The notes beneath the pieces are model-generated. The model was not told the DNA's origin and did no database searches. It worked only from the letters and a program-made list of their open reading frames with translations. DNA of 64,000 nucleotides from Megamerina dolium (taxonomy: Eukaryota; Arthropoda; Insecta; Diptera; Megamerinidae): contig OY978526.1 of the NCBI GenBank assembly GCA_963854835.1, positions 41,393,140 to 41,457,139 of the forward strand. Reading direction: 5' to 3'. Below, piece by piece: positions 59,560 to 64,000 of this stretch (positions within the stretch are counted from its first letter, which is position 1; each line of letters opens with the position of its first letter). The position numbers and the translations under genes are program-made.

Positions 59560-60356
59560 CGTCCGTCTGTGCCTCCGACTGTCTGTCTGTCAGTCTGGCT
59601 CACCCGAGCTGAGCTATTTTGATGAAATTTAAAATAAGTAACCTATGATTCAAGGGTACGGATGAGATTTATAAGAGACATGATCGGCCACGCTCACACG
59701 GAGCAATCATAATGACTAAACTAGGAATATTTAAAATGTCTAACTTGCTATAACTCACTTAATATACCATCTACGACAAAAATATTAGGCACATAGATTT
59801 ATTTTATAATGCTACATAATTCAGCCAGAAATGGACGAGCCATGCTTATTTTTCATAGTAGCTCCCATATAAAGTGCCTGCATTGCTTTTAAATTTTAAC
59901 CGCTGTAACTTCGGCAATCTTCAATCTAGAATAACCATATTTGAGGGGTTAATATTGTAGTCGGAAATAAGCTGGCATAAAATCAGCAAGTCAGCAAATG
60001 TTTAAACGCCATGACTTTCGAACTATTCAGCATAGAACAACCATATTTAAGGTGTGAATTAGCATTGCCAAAATAATGAGAGTTACAAGAGGCAAGCCAC
60101 GCCTACTCTCATACAAAGCCTCTGAATTTGTTTTGTGTTTAAACCATCTTAACTTCAGCAGACTTCAGCTTAAAACAACCATATTTAGCACGAAGTTTAA
60201 TATTGTCGTTTGTAATAAACTTGCGAGAAACCCGTTACTATGCCCACTAATTAATGTAACTCCCAAACAATGTCGCGGGGCTATCTTAAACCTTAAAGCC
60301 ACCATAATTTACAAAATACTTTGCCTAAGACCACCATATTTCAAATGTATATTAGC
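59560..60356. repeat. Degenerate tandem repeat block (~145-bp units)
   Basis: Starts with a GTCCGTCCGTCTG..CTGTCTGTCTGTCAGTCTG simple tract and continues as about four diverged units, each with a variant of AAACCGCCATAACTTC.., an AACAACCATATTTA..G core (59928, 60048, 60174, 60332) and GCCCACTCTCATA-type phrases. This arrangement resembles non-coding interspersed repeats common in flies (inference). The 94-codon frame at 60076-60360 is a by-product. Confidence 0.65.
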
Positions 60357-60370
60357 ATAATAGTATTGTG

Positions 60371-60653
60371 GGCGCCTTAGCTCTGTGGTTCGTGTGTTGG
60401 TCTTCTGATCTGTTGGTCGTGGGTTCAATCCCCGGCTGAAGAATAACAATTTTAATATCGCAAATATTTTTCCTTCGAACGGTATCCACTTGTCGGAAAG
60501 CAATTGGAAATTCTTCTGGCAGTAACAATTTGCCATGGAAAAGCTTCTAAAAGAACTCTGTGACAAAGCTCAGAAAAGAGATGTCGCGAGTTTCTGCCGT
60601 TCGGAACCGGCTAAAATAAGTAGCTCCCTTCTAATACTGTCCAAAATTTAACA
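60371..60653 (+). mobile_element. tRNA-derived SINE, copy 4 (3'-truncated)
   Basis: Plus-strand copy: diverged A-box TTAGCTCTGTGG, intact B-box GGTTCAATCCCC, then TTCGAACGGTATCC, AAAAGCTTCTAAAAGAACTC and ACTGTCCAAAATTTAAC. It stops there, about 55 bp short of the family end, and is followed by AT-rich sequence. It abuts the tandem block at 59560-60356. Confidence 0.82.
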
Positions 60654-61069
60654 TTTAATTTTATATATATATCTACATATGCAGTGAATAATTCGGTCGG
60701 CCTGGCCGACTTTATCATCATTTTTTTATTTTAAGTGTTTCATCGATAATTTTTAGGTCGAATGACTTTATTGCAATTACTTTGTACATATGTAGAAGCA
60801 TTAAGTTTTAAAATTTCTACGGTAAGCACCAATAAATTCGTAATTCTTCTCGAACAATGAGATTATAGTGAGAATTACAAACCGATTTGAACAATTCAAA
60901 AATTTCCGTTATTAGGAAGATAGTAAGTTAAAATGGAACACATTTAGAGTAACTGATGATAAAATGAAATAAAAACTAATATAAGTCTTGATGTAATAAC
61001 TGAAAATAGAAGAAATGATATATGAATGTTTGACTGTCTCCAACTTTCTTTCTCTCTCTCTTAGCTTCA
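60654..61069. other. AT-rich spacer
   Basis: About 400 bp, nothing recognised. Confidence 0.6.
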
Positions 61070-61345
61070 CAGTCCAGGGTGGACCACAGCTTCACCAACA
61101 ACTTTTCTCTAGTTTGTTCTCTCCCTCGTTTCCTATCTCCAATTTCGAACATTTATCGTATTCAGATCTGCTTCTACATCGTTAAGCCATCCCTTTCTTG
61201 GCCCGCCCCTCTTTCTTCCACCAATCGGACGAACTGCAAACATTTTCTTCTGGATTCTTTCAGCTGGCATTCGTATAACATGGCTTATCCATCTAATTCG
61301 CTCTGCTTTTATGAAACGTACGTAAATTGTTGTGCCATCGAGAGA
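61070..61345 (-). pseudogene. C-terminal relic of a second RTE/BovB-like LINE
   Basis: Read on the minus strand: WISHVIRMPAERIQKK, then GGRKRGGPRKGWLNDV and NVRNWR. This is the same type of C-terminal tail (GHVxRMxxxRxxK ... RGRPxxRWxDxV ... NWR) as in the other RTE-like copies but with clearly different wording, so it is a separate family. Only the C-terminal tail survives, with stops downstream of NWR. The plus-strand open frame here is only its antisense. Confidence 0.6.
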
Positions 61346-62894
61346 ACTTTTGGCAATTTGAGGCTTTTTCGGATCCAGTTATATAGTTTTTGAATATAGC
61401 ACCTACATGTAATTATGTGAAGTTTTCCAGAGAAATGGGCTCTGTGCAATTTTGGAATATCTACACGATTTTAAATGTTTCTCAAGCAGAAATGTCAAAT
61501 TGAATAATAAAAACTTTAATGAAAACATAACAAAAACATTTTGTCATTAAAATTTCGTTTAAAATCGAATTACCTTATATGTACCTACGTAAGTATGTAC
61601 AAGTATATAACAAATAGTATTCATTTACAAGCAGAAGTACATTGGCAAGCGAAGTGTATAAATATTAATCACATGTGGAACATAAACATTAACACATATG
61701 CGAGAAAGAACAATGTGTATATGTATACACAAAACTACAGCCAGTTTATATATCTAGTGTTTACACTCTCATTAACACACACGCATATTTGGAGTGCACA
61801 TAAATTTTCATTATACTTAGTACCTACTACTGTTGATGGGTGTCGGATGTCAGCTGCTGGGTTGTCGTTTCGGTATGCAATTGATAAAGTTCCATGAACT
61901 GTTGCAGAAAATGAGCCAATTATCAGTAGTATAGCATAGTCAGCATCTCCGCATGTCTGACACAACACACATTATCGAGATATGAAACGTATACCCTTGT
62001 GTATTGTATCTGTATATGCAAGAATGTATTTATATTTATACTCATATGTACATTATGTATTCTGTCGCATTTGATTTTATGAACTAATTGAATTCCCTCA
62101 TGTTTATGTGATAGTGTGTGAGTGCGTGTAGTTATGTGATTCAAATTAATATGCGCATATGATTTATGGTTTCAACTTATTACGTTCATACACTAATACA
62201 CTCGTGTAGTTATGTATTTTACTCATATCCTATGGCTTTTTGCTATGCTACCATATTCGCATGATGGCATCGCCGTAGGTGTACTCCATGTATGGCATTC
62301 TTAAATGAGTTCACATAAATATATATAGGACTAATATATTTTTCGAATGTTATTTGTTTGTTTGTGATTTCTGATTTCATCACTCATATAGAAATACATA
62401 GCCGTAAATATTTATATATAAATGTCAGACTGTTTGTATGTGTATTCAATCGATGTATATTGGCATTACTTTAAGTGAGTATACATACATATCCAGTGAT
62501 ATTTTGGTTGCAATATAATCAATAATTAATGTGCTACTTTTTGTTAAATTGATATTTTATTAGTAAGTATTTTTGATTTATTATATTAAGCAGCTTACAT
62601 AAAATTGTTTAGGCTAAAATTTTTGAAACTTACCAACTTAATATTTATTTCCACCAATCAAAGTTAGGTTTGAAAAAAATTTAAAGAATATCTATATAAT
62701 TTCATATCTATATAATTTATATAATTTATTTTATTACAATACTTTGCACACTGAATGAAGTCATACTTTAAGTTCTTTGAAAATTATATATAAAATATAT
62801 ATAAATTTTTGCATTAAAAATTTGCCTTCAAAAAATTTATTTTAGTAATCTTACTTTTTTTTGTTTACAAAAATAAAATAAATATATATATTTG
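61346..62894. other. AT-rich non-coding DNA
   Basis: About 1.5 kb with TATACATATG-type microrepeats and ATATAATTT runs (62690-62730). Frames at 61541-61897, 61735-61968 and 61923-62144 are not credible. Confidence 0.55.
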
Positions 62895-63222
62895 TAAGCC
62901 CCGATGATCTCTTTGGCCGAGCTTCTCTTCTATTACTGTTGTGCGTGTTAAATTTTGGACAGTATTAGAAGGGACCTACTTATTTTAGCCGGTTAGGAGA
63001 ACTCTTGCGATATCACTTTTTTGAGCTTTGTCACAGAGTTCTTTTAGAAGTTTTTCCATGACAAATTATTACTGCCGGAAGAATTGCCAATTGCTTGCCG
63101 ACATGTGGGTACCGTTCGAAAGAAAAATCTTTTCGATATTAAACTTTTTATGCTTCGGCTAAGGATTGAACTCACGACCTACAGATCAGAAGGCCAACAG
63201 ATTCACTACTAAACAACGACAT
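62895..63222 (-). mobile_element. tRNA-derived SINE, copy 5
   Basis: Minus-strand copy with GTAAGCCCCGATGATCTC at the left (its 3' end, followed outward by TATATTTATTTTATTTT, the same tail as copy 1), shared body and B-box region GAGTTCAATCCTTAG. The tRNA-like A-box at the right end is heavily mutated (GTTTAGTAGTGAATCTG), so the 5' limit is approximate. Confidence 0.8.
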
Positions 63223-64000
63223 CCATTCCGTGTTCACTTATATTAAATTCTAATATTCGCTTATATTTCAATAACACGCCAAATAGAAGCTCGTTCAAGG
63301 TAGAGAACATGAAGAAGATTTTTGTTCTGTTTTTGAGTCAATTTTAATCAGCTTTATGTAGTATATAAACATGTATCTAAACAAATCAACTATCTCAATT
63401 TGTAAACTATATTAGTTTATAGGCTGCCTCAGCGCACGCAAAATTTTTAAACGCATGTCATAGATAGATTTTTAACAAAATATTAAAAATATTACGATCC
63501 AGAATGTTATTCCTGAATAAAGTACGAGTAATCGACACACCGGTGTTCTCGCTTAGAAGCATTACATGTTTTGGTGTTTTTGTAATTCTTGAAATTCTTT
63601 TAAATTACCAAAATTGAAACCAAAATAAAATCTATTTCCCCAAAGAACGAGAATCTGCTATGTGCTTCCTTAAACAATTGTATGAAAATTATGAAAGGTA
63701 ATGAAAAATCGAATAAAAACATTTATACATCATAAATTCATTTACTAAACGGTGACACATTTACTATTCATCCAAAATACTGATGATATTTTTATTTATT
63801 TATCATGTTTTTTTGTTATTGTCTATCATCATTATTATTTTTGCAGTTGTTAATATCAATCTGTAGTAATTTATATCGTATATTTGGATGAATAAAATAT
63901 TTTACAACAATACAAACACATGAAAGTGATACATTCCATTCACACCCGAGACATTTGACACTTTGCGCAATTGTTGCAATAAAATTGAAAATCGCTTTTA
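63223..64000. other. AT-rich non-coding DNA
   Basis: About 780 bp; no gene or element recognised. Confidence 0.6.

Overview
The window looks like AT-rich, intron-like or intergenic DNA from a higher dipteran, most likely a tephritid fruit fly. This is inferred from the mix of transposon families: mdg3/micropia-type Ty3 LTR element, jockey- and I-type LINEs, RTE-like LINEs, several mariner lineages and a rosa-type DD41D element. No host gene can be assembled. The only host-coding hint is a 99-bp, GC-richer, splice-flanked open block at 10213-10311. Everything else that looks coding belongs to transposable elements, and only one of these, an LTR retrotransposon, has an intact polyprotein.

Layout, left to right. 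1-6737 is AT-rich with a perfect GC-rich palindrome at 5876-5903. 6738-8780 is a 5'-truncated jockey-like LINE with one internal stop and a target-site duplication (TSD). 11278-13137 is a 5'-truncated RTE-like LINE with a 10-bp TSD and a (TAAG)n tail. 13516-20218 is a complete Ty3/gypsy-type retrotransposon on the minus strand, with 367-bp LTRs that I read as identical, a TAAA TSD, a tRNA-Leu primer site and a single 1529-codon Gag-Pol frame. 22256-22619 is the best of five copies of a tRNA-derived SINE, with a 14-bp TSD. 22901-23160 is a fold-back structure with repeated arms. 24203-25311, 30434-31602 and 42543-43695 are three different dead mariner elements. 49419-50696 is a dead DD41D element. 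44145 to about 47420 is a near full-length RTE-like LINE on the minus strand, with endonuclease and RT domains but broken by indels. 52188-53233 is an I-type LINE 3' end with RNase H and a (TAA)n tail. 55996-57561 is an internally deleted RTE copy. Smaller RTE relics lie at 30188, 33303, 51651 and (a different lineage) 61070. Non-coding repeats include a tandem plus inverted block at 40206-40622, a degenerate tandem block at 59560-60356 and a long (TA)n tract at 29175-29335.

There is no operon-like logic. The elements are related only as partners in mobilisation: the SINEs need a LINE's RT, and dead mariners would need transposase from elsewhere. The LTR element is the youngest insertion; the RTE and mariner copies are a graded series of decay. 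I did not find a clearly new biological system. The most unusual items are the SAP-like domain at the start of the LTR element's Gag, its reading frame ending inside its own LTR, the SINE family, and the fold-back block at 22.9-23.2 kb.
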